Assembly: GCF_001320245.1 (NCBI RefSeq)
Contig: NZ_BCBA01000035.1
Span: forward strand, 1-64,000
Length of the DNA stretch: 64,000 bases
Origin: Pseudomonas sp. NBRC 111124
Lineage (GTDB): Bacteria > Pseudomonadota > Gammaproteobacteria > Pseudomonadales > Pseudomonadaceae
Reading direction: 5' to 3'
Part shown: positions 52,010 through 61,965 of the stretch, piece by piece
Layout of the letters: the number at the start of each line of letters is the position of its first letter
Numbering within the stretch: the first letter of the stretch is position 1
Position numbers and translations under genes: made by a program
Notes under the pieces: generated by a model
Told to the model about the DNA's origin: nothing
The model's database searches: none
The model's input: the letters and a program-made list of their open reading frames with translations, nothing else

Positions 52010-53065
52010 ATGCCGCAGCCCGCCCCGACCCTCGGGATCATTGCCAACCCTGCCTCAGGCCGCGACCTGCGTCGCCTGACCAGCAATGCCGGGCTCTATT
52101 CCAGTACCGACAAGGCCTCGGTTATCCAGCGCCTGCTCGCCGCCTTCGGTGCTACCGGCGTCGCCGATGTGCTGCTGCCCACTGACATGACCGGTATCGC
52201 CGCCGCCGTGCTCAAGGCCAGCCTTGGCCCCGTGGCGCGGGACCAGCACTGGCCGCGCCTGGAACTGCTCGACCTGCCCTTGACCCAGACCGTCAGCGAC
52301 ACCCGCCTGGCCACCCGACAGATGGTCGAGCGCGGCGTGGCGATGATCGCCGTGCTGGGCGGCGACGGCACGCACAAGGCGGTGGCAGCTGAGGCCGGGA
52401 ATACTCCCCTGCTTACCCTGTCCACCGGCACCAACAACGCCTTCCCGGAGCTGCGCGAAGCCACCAGCGCCGGGCTGGCCGGTGGTTTGCTGGCGTGCGG
52501 CCGGGTACCCGCCAGCATCGGCCTGCGCCGCAACAAGCGGCTGCTGGTGAAGGTGCCAGAGCAACAGCTGTGCGAATGGGCGCTGGTCGAAGTGGCGGTG
52601 TCGCCGCAACGCTTCATCGGCGCCCGCGCGCTGAGCCGCAGCGAAGACCTCAGCGAAATCTTCGCCTGCTTCGCCGAGCCCCACGCCATCGGCCTGTCCG
52701 CGCTCTGCGGGCTGTGGCAACCGGTGGCCCGCCATGAACCCCACGGTGCCTGGGTAAGGCTCAACCCCGGGGCCGAGCAGGCCCTGCTTGCCCCGCTGGC
52801 CCCCGGTTTGCTGCAAGGCTGCGGCATCACCGCCAGCGGCACGCTCAGCCCCGGCGTAGCGCATCGCCTGAGCCTGGCTGCCGGCACCCTGGCCCTGGAT
52901 GGGGAACGCGAGATCGAATTTGCCGAACACGACACCCCAACCATCACCCTCGACTTGCAAGGCCCGTTGACCATTGACGTCGAGGCCGTGCTGGCACATG
53001 CCGCCCGTCACCACCTGCTGGCCGTCCCGCGCGGCCATCGGCTGCACCCTGCAACCCCGTGTTGA
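52010..53065 (+). CDS. acoX: AcoX, NAD-kinase-like protein of the acetoin operon
   Basis: 351 residues of the ATP-NAD/AcoX kinase superfamily: GIIANPASGRD at the N-terminus and AVLGGDGTHKAV at about 115, the nucleotide-binding GGDGT motif. STGTNNAFP follows. In acetoin clusters its role is unsettled; it is not needed for the dehydrogenase reaction itself. It is first in the sigma-54 operon, before acoA. Confidence 0.9.
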   Translation: MPQPAPTLGIIANPASGRDLRRLTSNAGLYSSTDKASVIQRLLAAFGATGVADVLLPTDMTGIAAAVLKASLGPVARDQHWPRLELLDLPLTQTVSDTRLATRQMVERGVAMIAVLGGDGTHKAVAAEAGNTPLLTLSTGTNNAFPELREATSAGLAGGLLACGRVPASIGLRRNKRLLVKVPEQQLCEWALVEVAVSPQRFIGARALSRSEDLSEIFACFAEPHAIGLSALCGLWQPVARHEPHGAWVRLNPGAEQALLAPLAPGLLQGCGITASGTLSPGVAHRLSLAAGTLALDGEREIEFAEHDTPTITLDLQGPLTIDVEAVLAHAARHHLLAVPRGHRLHPATPC

Positions 53066-53087
53066 GACAACCCTGGAGAACAACAAG

Positions 53088-54065
53088 ATGTCCACTCACC
53101 TCAGTACAGAGCAATTGCTGCATGCCTATGAAGTGATGCGCACCATCCGCGCCTTCGAAGAACGCCTGCACGTGGAGTTCGCCACCGGCGAGATCCCCGG
53201 TTTCGTCCACCTGTATGCCGGCGAAGAAGCCTCCGCTGCCGGCGTCATGGCACACCTGCGCGACAGCGACTGCATTGCCTCGACCCACCGCGGCCATGGC
53301 CACTGCATCGCCAAGGGCGTCGATGTGTACGGCATGATGGCCGAGATCTACGGCAAGAAAACCGGCGTGTGCGGCGGCAAGGGCGGCTCGATGCATATCG
53401 CCGACCTGGAAAAAGGCATGCTCGGTGCCAACGGCATCGTCGGTGCCGGTGCGCCACTGGTGGCCGGTGCCGCCCTGGCGGCCAAGATCAAGGGCAATGA
53501 CAACGTGGCCGTGGCCTTTTTCGGTGACGGGGCCTCCAACGAAGGCGCGGTGTTCGAAGCGATGAACCTGGCCTCGATCATGAACCTGCCGTGCATCTTC
53601 GTTGCCGAGAACAACGGCTACGCCGAAGCCACCGCCTCGACCTGGTCGGTGGCTTGCGACCACATCGCCGACCGCGCCGCCGGCTTCGGCATGCCAGGGG
53701 TGACCATCGACGGCTTCGACTTCTTTGCCGTTCACGAGGCTGCCGGCGCCGCCATCGAGCGCGCCCGCGCCGGGCAGGGGCCATCGCTGATCGAGGTCAA
53801 GCTCAGCCGCTACTACGGCCACTTCGAAGGCGACGCACAGACCTACCGCGCCCCTGACGAGGTGAAAAACCTGCGCGAGTCCCGCGACTGCCTGCTGCAA
53901 TTGCGCAACAAGACCCTCCGCGCAGGCCTGCTGCAGGCCGCGCAACTGGACGCTATCGACGCCCGGGTCGACGACCTGATCGAAGACGCGGTGCGCCGCG
54001 CCAAGGCCGACCCCAAGCCACAGCCCGCCGACCTGCTCACCGACGTCTACGTCAGCTACCCCTGA
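53088..54065 (+). CDS. acoA: Acetoin dehydrogenase E1 alpha subunit
   Basis: 325-residue TPP-dependent E1 alpha. THRGHGHCIAKG, then the TPP motif GDGASNEGAVFEAMNLASIMNLPCIFVAENN. It cleaves acetoin to acetyl and acetaldehyde as part of an alpha2beta2 E1. The ATG follows a TGGAGAAC ribosome site; an overlapping upstream frame runs into acoX and is excluded. acoB follows after 32 bp. Confidence 0.93.
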   Translation: MSTHLSTEQLLHAYEVMRTIRAFEERLHVEFATGEIPGFVHLYAGEEASAAGVMAHLRDSDCIASTHRGHGHCIAKGVDVYGMMAEIYGKKTGVCGGKGGSMHIADLEKGMLGANGIVGAGAPLVAGAALAAKIKGNDNVAVAFFGDGASNEGAVFEAMNLASIMNLPCIFVAENNGYAEATASTWSVACDHIADRAAGFGMPGVTIDGFDFFAVHEAAGAAIERARAGQGPSLIEVKLSRYYGHFEGDAQTYRAPDEVKNLRESRDCLLQLRNKTLRAGLLQAAQLDAIDARVDDLIEDAVRRAKADPKPQPADLLTDVYVSYP

Positions 54066-54097
54066 GCCCGGACAACAAGAACAACAGGAGAATCACC

Positions 54098-55120
54098 ATG
54101 GCTAGAAAAATCAGCTACCAACAGGCCATCAACGAAGCCCTGGCGCAGGAAATGCGCCGCGACAGCAGTGTGTTTATCATCGGCGAAGACGTTGCCGGTG
54201 GTGCCGGTGCCCCAGGTGAGGATGACGCCTGGGGTGGCGTGCTTGGCGTCACCAAGGGCCTGTACCACCAGTTCCCAGGCCGCGTGCTCGATGCACCGCT
54301 CTCGGAAATCGGCTACGTCGGCGCCGCCGTGGGGGCCGCCACCCAAGGCCTGCGCCCGGTGTGCGAGCTGATGTTCGTCGACTTCGCCGGCTGCTGCCTG
54401 GACCAGATCCTCAACCAGGCGGCCAAGTTCCGCTACATGTTCGGCGGCAAGGCGGTCACCCCGCTGGTGATGCGCACCATGTACGGCGCCGGCCTGCGCG
54501 CCGCCGCCCAGCACTCGCAGATGCTCACCTCGCTATGGACCCACATCCCCGGCCTGAAGGTGGTCTGCCCGTCCTCGCCCTACGACGCCAAGGGCCTGCT
54601 GATCCAGGCGATCCGCGACAATGACCCGGTGATCTTCTGCGAGCACAAGTTGCTCTACAGCCTGCAGGGCGAGGTGCCGGAAGAGGTCTACACCGTACCG
54701 TTCGGCGAGGCCAACTTCCTGCGCGACGGCGACGACGTGACCTTGGTGACCTACGGGCGCATGGTCCACGTGGCCATGGAAGCCGCCAACAATCTGGCCC
54801 GCCAGGGCATCGACTGCGAAGTGCTGGACCTGCGCACCACCAGCCCGCTGGACGAGGACAGCATTCTCGAAAGCGTGGAAAAGACCGGCCGCCTGGTGGT
54901 GATCGACGAAGCCAACCCGCGCTGCTCGATGGCCACCGACATCAGCGCACTGGTCGCGCAAAAAGCTTTCGCCGCGCTCAAGGGCCCGATCGAGATGGTC
55001 ACCGCGCCGCACACCCCGGTGCCGTTCTCTGACGCCCTGGAAGACCTGTACATCCCTGACGCGGCGAAGATCGAAGCGGCCGTGCGCAAAGTGATCGAAG
55101 CTGCGAGGAGTGCCGCATGA
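54098..55120 (+). CDS. acoB: Acetoin dehydrogenase E1 beta subunit
   Basis: 340-residue transketolase-type beta subunit: EDVAGGAGAPGEDDAWGGVLGVT, MFVDFAGCCLDQILNQAAK, and DLRTTSPLDEDSILESVEKTGRLVVIDE. It forms the E1 active site with AcoA. An AGGAGAATC ribosome site fits. Its stop overlaps acoC (ATGA). Confidence 0.93.
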   Translation: MARKISYQQAINEALAQEMRRDSSVFIIGEDVAGGAGAPGEDDAWGGVLGVTKGLYHQFPGRVLDAPLSEIGYVGAAVGAATQGLRPVCELMFVDFAGCCLDQILNQAAKFRYMFGGKAVTPLVMRTMYGAGLRAAAQHSQMLTSLWTHIPGLKVVCPSSPYDAKGLLIQAIRDNDPVIFCEHKLLYSLQGEVPEEVYTVPFGEANFLRDGDDVTLVTYGRMVHVAMEAANNLARQGIDCEVLDLRTTSPLDEDSILESVEKTGRLVVIDEANPRCSMATDISALVAQKAFAALKGPIEMVTAPHTPVPFSDALEDLYIPDAAKIEAAVRKVIEAARSAA

Positions 55121-56223
55121 GCCAGATCCATACCCTGACCATGCCCAAGTGGGGCCTGTCGATGACCGAGGGCCGGGTCGACGCCTGGCTCAAGCAGGAG
55201 GGGGACGAAATCAGCAAGGGCGACGAAGTGCTGGATGTCGAAACCGACAAGATCAGCAGCAGCGTCGAGGCGCCATTCAGCGGCGTGCTGCGCCGCCAGG
55301 TGGCCCGGCCCGACGAAACCCTGCCGGTCGGTGCGCTGCTGGCGGTGGTGGTGGAAGGTGAAGCCGAAGAATCGGAAATTGATGCCGTTGTGCAACGCTT
55401 CCAGGCCGAGTTCGTCGCCGAGGGCGGCACCGACCAGGCCCAGGGGCCGGCACCGCAGAAGGCCGAGGTGGCCGGGCGCCTGCTGCGCTGGTTCGAGCTG
55501 GGCGAAGGTGGCACGCCGCTGGTACTGGTGCACGGCTTTGGCGGCGACCTCAACAACTGGCTGTTCAACCACCCGGCACTGGCGGCCGAACGGCGGGTCA
55601 TCGCCCTGGACCTGCCGGGGCATGGTGAATCGGCCAAGGCCTTGCAAAAAGGTGACCTGGATGAACTGAGCGAAACCGTGCTGGCCCTGCTCGATCATCT
55701 GGACATTGCCAAGGTCCACTTGGCCGGGCATTCCATGGGCGGCGCGGTCAGCCTGAATGTGGCGCGGCTGGCGCCGCAGCGGGTGGCGAGCCTGAGCCTG
55801 GTGGCCAGTGCCGGGCTGGGTGAGACGATCAATGGCCAGTACCTGCAAGGTTTCGTCGCCGCCGCCAACCGCAACGCACTGAAGCCGCAGATGGTGCAGC
55901 TGTTCGCCGACCCGGGGCTGGTGACCCGCCAGATGCTCGAAGACATGCTCAAGTTCAAGCGGCTAGAAGGCGTGGACGAGGCGTTACGGCAACTGGCGGC
56001 GGCGCTGGCTGACGGCGATCGTCAGCGGCATGACCTGCGAAGCGTGCTCGGGCAGCACCCGGCGCTGGTGATCTGGGGGGCCGAGGACGCGATCATTCCG
56101 GCGGCGCATGCCGACGGGGTCGAGGCCGAGGTGCTGGTGGTGCCTGGGGTTGGGCACATGGTGCAGATGGAGGCGGCGGAGCAGGTCAATCAAAAGATGG
56201 CCGAATTCCTCGCCAGGCATTGA
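55117..56223 (+). CDS. acoC: AcoC, lipoyl domain fused to alpha/beta hydrolase (acetoin dehydrogenase E2)
   Basis: 368 residues: N-terminal lipoyl domain with the lipoylated lysine K45 in [10 protein letters not shown], a linker, then an alpha/beta hydrolase fold from about 125 with [11 protein letters not shown], nucleophile S206 in GHSMGGA, D in WGAEDAIIP and H in GVGHMV. This replaces the CoA-acyltransferase domain of ordinary E2 proteins and is the known AcoC layout in Pseudomonas. No lipoamide dehydrogenase or butanediol dehydrogenase gene follows; a REP is next. Confidence 0.93.
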   Translation: MSQIHTLTMPKWGLSMTEGRVDAWLKQEGDEISKGDEVLDVETDKISSSVEAPFSGVLRRQVARPDETLPVGALLAVVVEGEAEESEIDAVVQRFQAEFVAEGGTDQAQGPAPQKAEVAGRLLRWFELGEGGTPLVLVHGFGGDLNNWLFNHPALAAERRVIALDLPGHGESAKALQKGDLDELSETVLALLDHLDIAKVHLAGHSMGGAVSLNVARLAPQRVASLSLVASAGLGETINGQYLQGFVAAANRNALKPQMVQLFADPGLVTRQMLEDMLKFKRLEGVDEALRQLAAALADGDRQRHDLRSVLGQHPALVIWGAEDAIIPAAHADGVEAEVLVVPGVGHMVQMEAAEQVNQKMAEFLARH

Positions 56224-56229
56224 GATTGC

Positions 56230-56273
56230 CGGGGCCGCTTCGCGGCCCATCGCCAGCAAGCGCGGCTCCCACA
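56230..56273. repeat. REP-like element between acoC and prmA
   Basis: GGGGCCGCTTCGCGGCCC hairpin then ATCGCCAGCAAGCGCGGCTCCCACA. It is a variant of the REPs elsewhere in this window, with a divergent middle. Confidence 0.75.
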
Positions 56274-56389
56274 AGTTACAGCGCGACGCGGTCTGCCGCC
56301 CTGCTCTACAAACCCCCCGCACTCGCGTAAACTGCCAGCCTTCGCGCAGCCTCGGGCTGCCCCTGTCAGATTTACCAAAGGTGCCCGCC

Positions 56390-57268
56390 ATGCCTTGGCT
56401 GCAAGTACGCCTGGCCATCAGCCCGGAACAAGCCGAAACCTACGAAGACGCCCTGCTCGAAGTCGGCGCCGTATCGGTCACGTTCATGGACGCTGAAGAC
56501 CAGCCGATCTTCGAACCCGACCTCAACACCACTCCGCTGTGGTCGCACACTCACTTGCTGGCCCTGTTCGAAGCCGACGCCGAGCCTGAAGCGGTGTTCG
56601 CCCACCTGCAACTGCTGACCGGCGCCGAGCTGCCCGAGCACCAGGCCGAGGTGATCGAGGACCAGGACTGGGAGCGCAGCTGGATGGACGGTTTCCAGCC
56701 GATGCGCTTCGGCCAGCGCCTGTGGATCGTGCCGAGCTGGCACGAGGCCCCGGAAAAGGACGCGGTCAACCTGCTGCTCGACCCGGGCCTGGCCTTCGGT
56801 ACCGGCACCCACCCGACCACCGCGCTGTGCCTGGAATGGCTCGACGGCCAGCAGCTGCAAGATACCCAGGTGCTGGACTTCGGTTGCGGCTCGGGCATCC
56901 TCGCCATCGCCGCCCTGCTGCTCGGCGCGCGTGAAGCGGTCGGTACCGACATCGACGTGCAGGCCATCGAAGCCTCGCGCGATAATGCCCAGCGCAACGG
57001 CATCGCCGACGAGAAGCTGGCGCTGTACCTGCCCGAGCACATGCCGGCCATGCAGGCCGACGTGCTGGTCGCCAACATCCTCGCTGGCCCGCTGGTCTCG
57101 CTGGCGCCGCAGCTGTCCGGCCTGGTCCGCCCAGGTGGCCTGCTGGCGCTGTCGGGCATCCTTGCCGAACAGGGTGAAGAAGTGGCCGCCGCGTACGCCG
57201 CCGATTTCGATCTGGACCCGATCGTCGTGCGCGACGGCTGGGTGCGCATCAGTGGTCGGCGCCGCTAA
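56390..57268 (+). CDS. prmA: Ribosomal protein L11 methyltransferase
   Basis: 292 residues: an N-terminal L11-binding domain ([32 protein letters not shown]), [16 protein letters not shown], the SAM motif [18 protein letters not shown] and [13 protein letters not shown]. It trimethylates L11 lysines. The ATG at 56390 follows AAAGGTG. In other pseudomonads it directly follows accC; here 6.5 kb of acetoin genes intervene. Confidence 0.93.
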   Translation: MPWLQVRLAISPEQAETYEDALLEVGAVSVTFMDAEDQPIFEPDLNTTPLWSHTHLLALFEADAEPEAVFAHLQLLTGAELPEHQAEVIEDQDWERSWMDGFQPMRFGQRLWIVPSWHEAPEKDAVNLLLDPGLAFGTGTHPTTALCLEWLDGQQLQDTQVLDFGCGSGILAIAALLLGAREAVGTDIDVQAIEASRDNAQRNGIADEKLALYLPEHMPAMQADVLVANILAGPLVSLAPQLSGLVRPGGLLALSGILAEQGEEVAAAYAADFDLDPIVVRDGWVRISGRRR

Positions 57269-57310
57269 GCGGGCCTAGAATAGTTCTCTGCATAGCTCCC
57301 GGATTGCCGC

Positions 57311-58636
57311 ATGACCGACAGTTTCGTCACCCAGTGCCCGCATTGCCAGACCAGCTTTCGCGTCACCCATCACCAGTTGAGCGTGGCTCGCGGCGTCGTG
57401 CGCTGCGGTCACTGCCTGCAGGTGTTCAATGCGGCCAAGCAGTTGCTGGAGCAAAACCGCGCCGCAGCCAGCCCTGCGCCCGTTGTTGCACCGCCTGCGG
57501 TGGTCGAGCCAGTCGCTGCGCCTGAACCGGCAGTCAGCGAGCCGCCGCCGGTAAGTAAAGAAGACTGGGCCATGACCGCCCAGGCCCTGGATGAACTGGA
57601 CCTTGACCAGGAGCTGGCGCGCCTTGAACGCCGTGGCGAGCCGACCGAACCGCATGCGGACATCAAGGCCAATGCCTTGCAAGCCCGCCGCGACGAGCCG
57701 GCGGCCGACGAGCATGGCGACGAACTGTTCGGCACCGCTACCGACGAACCGTATGAGCCTCATGAGCCTCCTGAAGACCATGCCTCGACCCCGGTGCTGC
57801 TGGATGAACAGCCGCTGGAGCCTGAACCCGGTGATCGCCACGAGCCGACCCTTGGCGGCAACCTGGACCTCGACCTCGACGAGGAACCGTCAACGCAGCG
57901 CGTAGCTGAACCTGAACCGGTTGAGCACTTCGAAGAACATGACGATATCGTTCACGAAAAAGGCCTCAGCGCCCGTGATGACGACGACACCGACCTCCAC
58001 CTGTCGGCCCGTGACGACGACCCGCTCGAGCCATTGCCCGGCGAACGCCTGGAACCTGGCTTCGCCGCCAGGCCTGAGCGCCCGTCGCGCAAGGAACCGC
58101 TGGTCGACGTGGTCGACGACCCGCTGCAATTGGGCTGGGAAAAACCCCGGCCCAACTGGGGCAAGCGCCTGCTGTGGGGTTTCCTGACCCTGTTGGCTGC
58201 TGGCCTGTTGGCCTTCCAGTACGTGTGGTTCCACTTCGACGAACTGGCCCGCCAGGACCAGTACCGGCCAATCTTCCAGCAACTGTGCCCGGTGCTCGGC
58301 TGCCAGGTGCCGACCCGCGTCGATATCGGCCGGATCAAGAGCAGCAACCTGGTGGTGCGCAGCCACCCGGACTTCAAGGGCGCGCTGATCGTCGATGCGA
58401 TCATCTACAACCGCGCACCGTTCGCCCAGCCGTTCCCGCTGCTGGAGCTGCGGTTCGCCGACCTCAACGGCCAGCTGATCGCTAGCCGTCGCTTCAAGCC
58501 CAGCGAATACCTGTCGGGTGAACTGGCCGGGCGTGGCGAAATGCCCAGCCAGACCCCGATTCATATCGCCCTGGATATTCTCGACCCAGGCCCGAAGGCC
58601 GTGAACTACAGCCTCAGCTTCCGTTCGCCGGAGTGA
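57311..58636 (+). CDS. Zinc-ribbon (MJ0042/DUF3426) membrane protein
   Basis: 441 residues. An N-terminal zinc finger (CPHCQTSFRV...CGHC) is followed by an acidic, Pro-rich low-complexity region (about 50-265), one TM (LLWGFLTLLAAGLLAFQYVWF, about 288-308) and a C-terminal periplasmic DUF3426 domain (PTRVDIGRIKSSNLVVRSHPDFKGALIVDAIIYN). Conserved between prmA and dusB in pseudomonads; function unknown. Confidence 0.86.
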   Translation: MTDSFVTQCPHCQTSFRVTHHQLSVARGVVRCGHCLQVFNAAKQLLEQNRAAASPAPVVAPPAVVEPVAAPEPAVSEPPPVSKEDWAMTAQALDELDLDQELARLERRGEPTEPHADIKANALQARRDEPAADEHGDELFGTATDEPYEPHEPPEDHASTPVLLDEQPLEPEPGDRHEPTLGGNLDLDLDEEPSTQRVAEPEPVEHFEEHDDIVHEKGLSARDDDDTDLHLSARDDDPLEPLPGERLEPGFAARPERPSRKEPLVDVVDDPLQLGWEKPRPNWGKRLLWGFLTLLAAGLLAFQYVWFHFDELARQDQYRPIFQQLCPVLGCQVPTRVDIGRIKSSNLVVRSHPDFKGALIVDAIIYNRAPFAQPFPLLELRFADLNGQLIASRRFKPSEYLSGELAGRGEMPSQTPIHIALDILDPGPKAVNYSLSFRSPE

Positions 58637-58811
58637 CGGCGCGCTGCTGGCTGCCGAAATATAGGCGCCAGCCTGCTGTCGCGAACCCTTGGGCATAAGG
58701 CCGCAACTGTTCAGAATTTATCCAAATCCTTCTTTATCCGGTCACCGAGAGCGGGTATCATGCCAACCCTTTTTCGACTCCAATGATTCGGCCCCACAAC
58801 AGGGAACACCT

Positions 58812-59825
58812 ATGTCGGCGGTACGCATCGGCCCATACACACTACGCAACAACCTGATCCTCGCGCCCATGGCCGGGGTCACGGACCAGCCTTTCCGTAC
58901 ACTTTGCAAGCGCCTGGGCGCCGGCATGGTGGTATCGGAGATGGTCAGCAGCGACATGAGCCTGTGGAACAGCCGCAAGTCCAGCCTGCGCCGCATCCAT
59001 GAAGGTGATCCCGAGCCGCGCTCGGTACAGATCGCCGGTGGTGATGCGCAGATGATGGCGGCGGCGGCCCGGGCCAACGTCGAGGCAGGCGCCCAGATCA
59101 TCGACATCAACATGGGCTGCCCGGCAAAAAAAGTCTGCAACAAAGCTGCAGGCTCTGCTTTATTGAGAGATGAAGCGCTGGTCACGGAAATCCTCCACGC
59201 CGTTGTCGGCGCGGTGGACGTGCCAGTGACGCTGAAAATCCGCACCGGCTGGGACCGGGCGAACAAGAACGGCCTGAACGTGGCGAAGATCGCCGAACAG
59301 GCTGGCATCCAGGCGCTGGCGGTGCATGGCCGCACACGCGCCGACCTGTACACCGGCGAAGCCGAATACGACACCATCGCTGTCATCAAGCAAGCGGTGT
59401 CGATCCCGGTTTTCGCCAATGGCGATATCACTTCGCCAGAAAAGGCCCGGGCGGTGCTGGATGCCACCGGGGTCGACGGCTTGCTGATTGGCCGGGCTGC
59501 CCAGGGGCGGCCGTGGATCTTTCGCGAGATCGAACATTTTTTGGGGACTGGCCAGCATTTGCCGCCCCCGCAGTTGGACGAAGTGGAACGCATCCTGCTG
59601 GAGCACCTGGCCGCGCTGCATGCCTTCTATGGCGATGTGATGGGCGTACGTATCGCCCGCAAGCACGTGGGCTGGTACCTGGCAACACGACCCGGCGGCA
59701 AGGAGTTTCGCTCCCGGTTCAACGCTTTGGAAGACACACAAGCGCAGTGCGCCAACGTTCGCGAGTATTTCAGCGAACGTCGACAGAGCCTTGAGACAGA
59801 GGACGGACAAGGGGTGGCCGCATGA
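58812..59825 (+). CDS. dusB: tRNA-dihydrouridine synthase B
   Basis: 337-residue FMN oxidoreductase: [34 protein letters not shown] with the catalytic cysteine, [16 protein letters not shown] and [11 protein letters not shown]. It reduces uridine in the tRNA D-loop. A 175-bp gap precedes it and contains a TATCAT -10-like hexamer at 58756-58761. Its stop overlaps the fis start (ATGA), the well-known dusB-fis operon. Confidence 0.95.
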   Translation: MSAVRIGPYTLRNNLILAPMAGVTDQPFRTLCKRLGAGMVVSEMVSSDMSLWNSRKSSLRRIHEGDPEPRSVQIAGGDAQMMAAAARANVEAGAQIIDINMGCPAKKVCNKAAGSALLRDEALVTEILHAVVGAVDVPVTLKIRTGWDRANKNGLNVAKIAEQAGIQALAVHGRTRADLYTGEAEYDTIAVIKQAVSIPVFANGDITSPEKARAVLDATGVDGLLIGRAAQGRPWIFREIEHFLGTGQHLPPPQLDEVERILLEHLAALHAFYGDVMGVRIARKHVGWYLATRPGGKEFRSRFNALEDTQAQCANVREYFSERRQSLETEDGQGVAA

Positions 59826-60142
59826 CGATGATGACCGAGACATTAGTGAGTGGAACAACGCCCGTGAGCGACAACGCCAACCTCAAACAGCACCTCAACA
59901 CGCCGAGCGAAGAGGGCCAGACCCTTCGCGACAGCGTCGAGAAGGCGCTGCACAACTACTTCGCACACCTGGAAGGCGCGACCGTCACTGACGTGTACAA
60001 CCTGGTGCTGTCCGAAGTCGAGGCGCCCCTGCTCGAAAGCGTGATGAACTACGTGAAGGGTAACCAGACCAAGGCCAGCGAGATGCTCGGGCTCAACCGT
60101 GGCACCCTGCGCAAGAAGCTCAAGCAGTACGACTTGTTGTAA
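59822..60142 (+). CDS. fis: Nucleoid-associated DNA-binding protein Fis
   Basis: 106 residues with the Fis C-terminal helix-turn-helix ([28 protein letters not shown]) and dimerisation helices before it. The N-terminus [11 protein letters not shown] is slightly longer than in E. coli Fis (98 residues). It shapes supercoiling and activates stable-RNA promoters. It is translationally coupled to dusB by a 4-base overlap. Confidence 0.95.
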   Translation: MTMMTETLVSGTTPVSDNANLKQHLNTPSEEGQTLRDSVEKALHNYFAHLEGATVTDVYNLVLSEVEAPLLESVMNYVKGNQTKASEMLGLNRGTLRKKLKQYDLL

Positions 60143-60159
60143 GCCAGAATCCCAATCAG

Positions 60160-60192
60160 AAAAGGCGGCCTCTGCGAAGAGACGCCTTTTTT
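60160..60192 (+). terminator. Rho-independent terminator of dusB-fis
   Basis: AAAAGGCG and CGCCTTTT form the outer stem, with an inner CTCT/AGAG stem, and the run TTTTTT follows. It begins 17 bases after the fis stop and ends 30 bp before purH. Confidence 0.88.
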
Positions 60193-60222
60193 GCTGACTC
60201 CACCGCGTTATTGGAACCCGAA

Positions 60223-61830
60223 ATGACCGACCAGACTACCCGCCTGCCAGTCCGCCGCGCCCTGATCAGCGTCTCCGACAAGACCGGTATCCTCGAATTC
60301 GCCCGTGAGCTGCAACAGCTCGGTGTCGAGATCCTGTCCACCGGCGGCACCTACAAGCTGCTCAAGGACAACGGTGTGAACGCGGTGGAAGTGGCCGACT
60401 ACACTGGCTTCGCCGAAATGATGGATGGCCGGGTCAAGACCCTGCACCCGAAGATCCACGGTGGCATCCTCGGCCGTCGCGGCACCGACGACGCTATCAT
60501 GAACGAGCACGGCATCAAGCCGATCGACCTGGTTGCGGTCAACCTCTACCCGTTCGAAGCCACCATTTCCAAGCCGGGCTGTGACCTGCCGACCGCCATC
60601 GAGAACATCGACATCGGCGGCCCGACCATGGTCCGTTCGGCTGCCAAGAACCACAAAGACGTCGCCATCGTGGTCAACGCCAGCGACTACGCCAGCGTGC
60701 TGGAAGGCCTGAAGGCCGGTGGCCTGACCTACGCCCAGCGCTTCGACCTGATGCTCAAGGCGTTCGAGCACACTGCCGCCTACGACGGCATGATCGCCAA
60801 CTACATGGGCACCATCGACCAGGCCAAAGAAACCCTGAGCACCGAAGCGCGCAGCGAGTTCCCGCGCACCTTCAACAGCCAGTTCGTCAAGGCCCAGGAA
60901 ATGCGCTACGGCGAGAACCCGCACCAGAGCGCGGCGTTCTACGTTGAAGCGAAAAAAGGCGAAGCCAGCATTTCCACCGCCGTGCAGCTGCAGGGCAAGG
61001 AACTGTCGTTCAACAACGTGGCCGACACCGACGCCGCACTGGAGTGCGTGAAGAGCTTCGTCAAGCCGGCCTGCGTCATCGTAAAGCACGCCAACCCGTG
61101 CGGCGTGGCTGTTGTGCCTGAAGAAGAAGGCGGCATCCGCAAGGCCTACGACCTGGCCTACGCCACCGACACCGAGTCGGCATTCGGCGGCATCATCGCC
61201 TTCAACCGCGAACTGGACGGCGAAACCGCCCAGGCTATCGTCGACCGTCAGTTCGTCGAAGTGATCATCGCGCCGAAAATCTCCCAGGCTGCCCGCGACG
61301 TGGTGGCGGCCAAGCAGAACGTGCGTCTGCTGGAATGCGGCGAGTGGCCAGCCGAGCGCGCTGCCGGTTGGGACTTCAAGCGCGTCAACGGTGGCCTGCT
61401 GGTGCAGAGCCGCGACATTGGCATGATCACCGCCGATGACCTGAAGATCGTCACCAAGCGTGCCCCGACCGAACAAGAGATCCACGACCTGGTGTTTGCC
61501 TGGAAAGTGGCCAAGTTCGTCAAGTCCAATGCCATCGTCTACGCCAAGCAGCGCCAGACCATTGGCGTCGGCGCCGGCCAGATGAGCCGCGTCAACTCCG
61601 CCCGCATCGCCGCCATCAAGGCCGAGCATGCCGGCCTGCAGGTGCAGGGTGCGGTCATGGCCTCGGATGCGTTCTTCCCGTTCCGTGACGGCATCGACAA
61701 TGCGGCTAAAGTGGGTATCAGCGCCGTAATCCAGCCGGGTGGTTCGATGCGTGATGCCGAGGTGATTGCTGCCGCTGATGAAGCCGGCATCGCCATGGTA
61801 TTCACTGGCATGCGCCACTTCCGCCACTAA
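60223..61830 (+). CDS. purH: Bifunctional AICAR transformylase / IMP cyclohydrolase
   Basis: 535 residues: N-terminal MGS-like IMP cyclohydrolase ([33 protein letters not shown]) and C-terminal AICAR transformylase with [11 protein letters not shown]. These are the last two steps of IMP synthesis. The ATG (MTDQTTRL) was chosen; an in-frame TTG four codons earlier is unsupported. It is followed by the REP pair and purD, as in other pseudomonads. Confidence 0.96.
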   Translation: MTDQTTRLPVRRALISVSDKTGILEFARELQQLGVEILSTGGTYKLLKDNGVNAVEVADYTGFAEMMDGRVKTLHPKIHGGILGRRGTDDAIMNEHGIKPIDLVAVNLYPFEATISKPGCDLPTAIENIDIGGPTMVRSAAKNHKDVAIVVNASDYASVLEGLKAGGLTYAQRFDLMLKAFEHTAAYDGMIANYMGTIDQAKETLSTEARSEFPRTFNSQFVKAQEMRYGENPHQSAAFYVEAKKGEASISTAVQLQGKELSFNNVADTDAALECVKSFVKPACVIVKHANPCGVAVVPEEEGGIRKAYDLAYATDTESAFGGIIAFNRELDGETAQAIVDRQFVEVIIAPKISQAARDVVAAKQNVRLLECGEWPAERAAGWDFKRVNGGLLVQSRDIGMITADDLKIVTKRAPTEQEIHDLVFAWKVAKFVKSNAIVYAKQRQTIGVGAGQMSRVNSARIAAIKAEHAGLQVQGAVMASDAFFPFRDGIDNAAKVGISAVIQPGGSMRDAEVIAAADEAGIAMVFTGMRHFRH

Positions 61831-61844
61831 TTCACCTGGTCGGC

Positions 61845-61944
61845 CGAACCTCGGCCCCTGTGGGAGCGGGTTTACCCGCGAATACGATGGTGGGCTCACC
61901 GCCGCATTCGCGGGTAAACCCGCTCCCACAGGGGCCGAGGTTCG
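61845..61944. repeat. Perfect 38-bp inverted REP pair between purH and purD
   Basis: Positions 61845-61882 and 61907-61944 are exact reverse complements, spaced by 24 nt. The arms contain TGTGGGAGCGGGTTTACC, the P. putida REP core. It fills most of the 135-bp gap and ends 21 bp before the purD ATG, sparing the AGAGG ribosome site. Confidence 0.92.
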
Positions 61945-61965
61945 CCGCCAAACAGAGGTTTTGAC

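Noticed and set aside
52010..53065. acoX as the housekeeping NAD kinase
   Set aside because: It has the GGDGT motif but lies in the acetoin operon, and its N-terminal ANPASGRD form is typical of AcoX.
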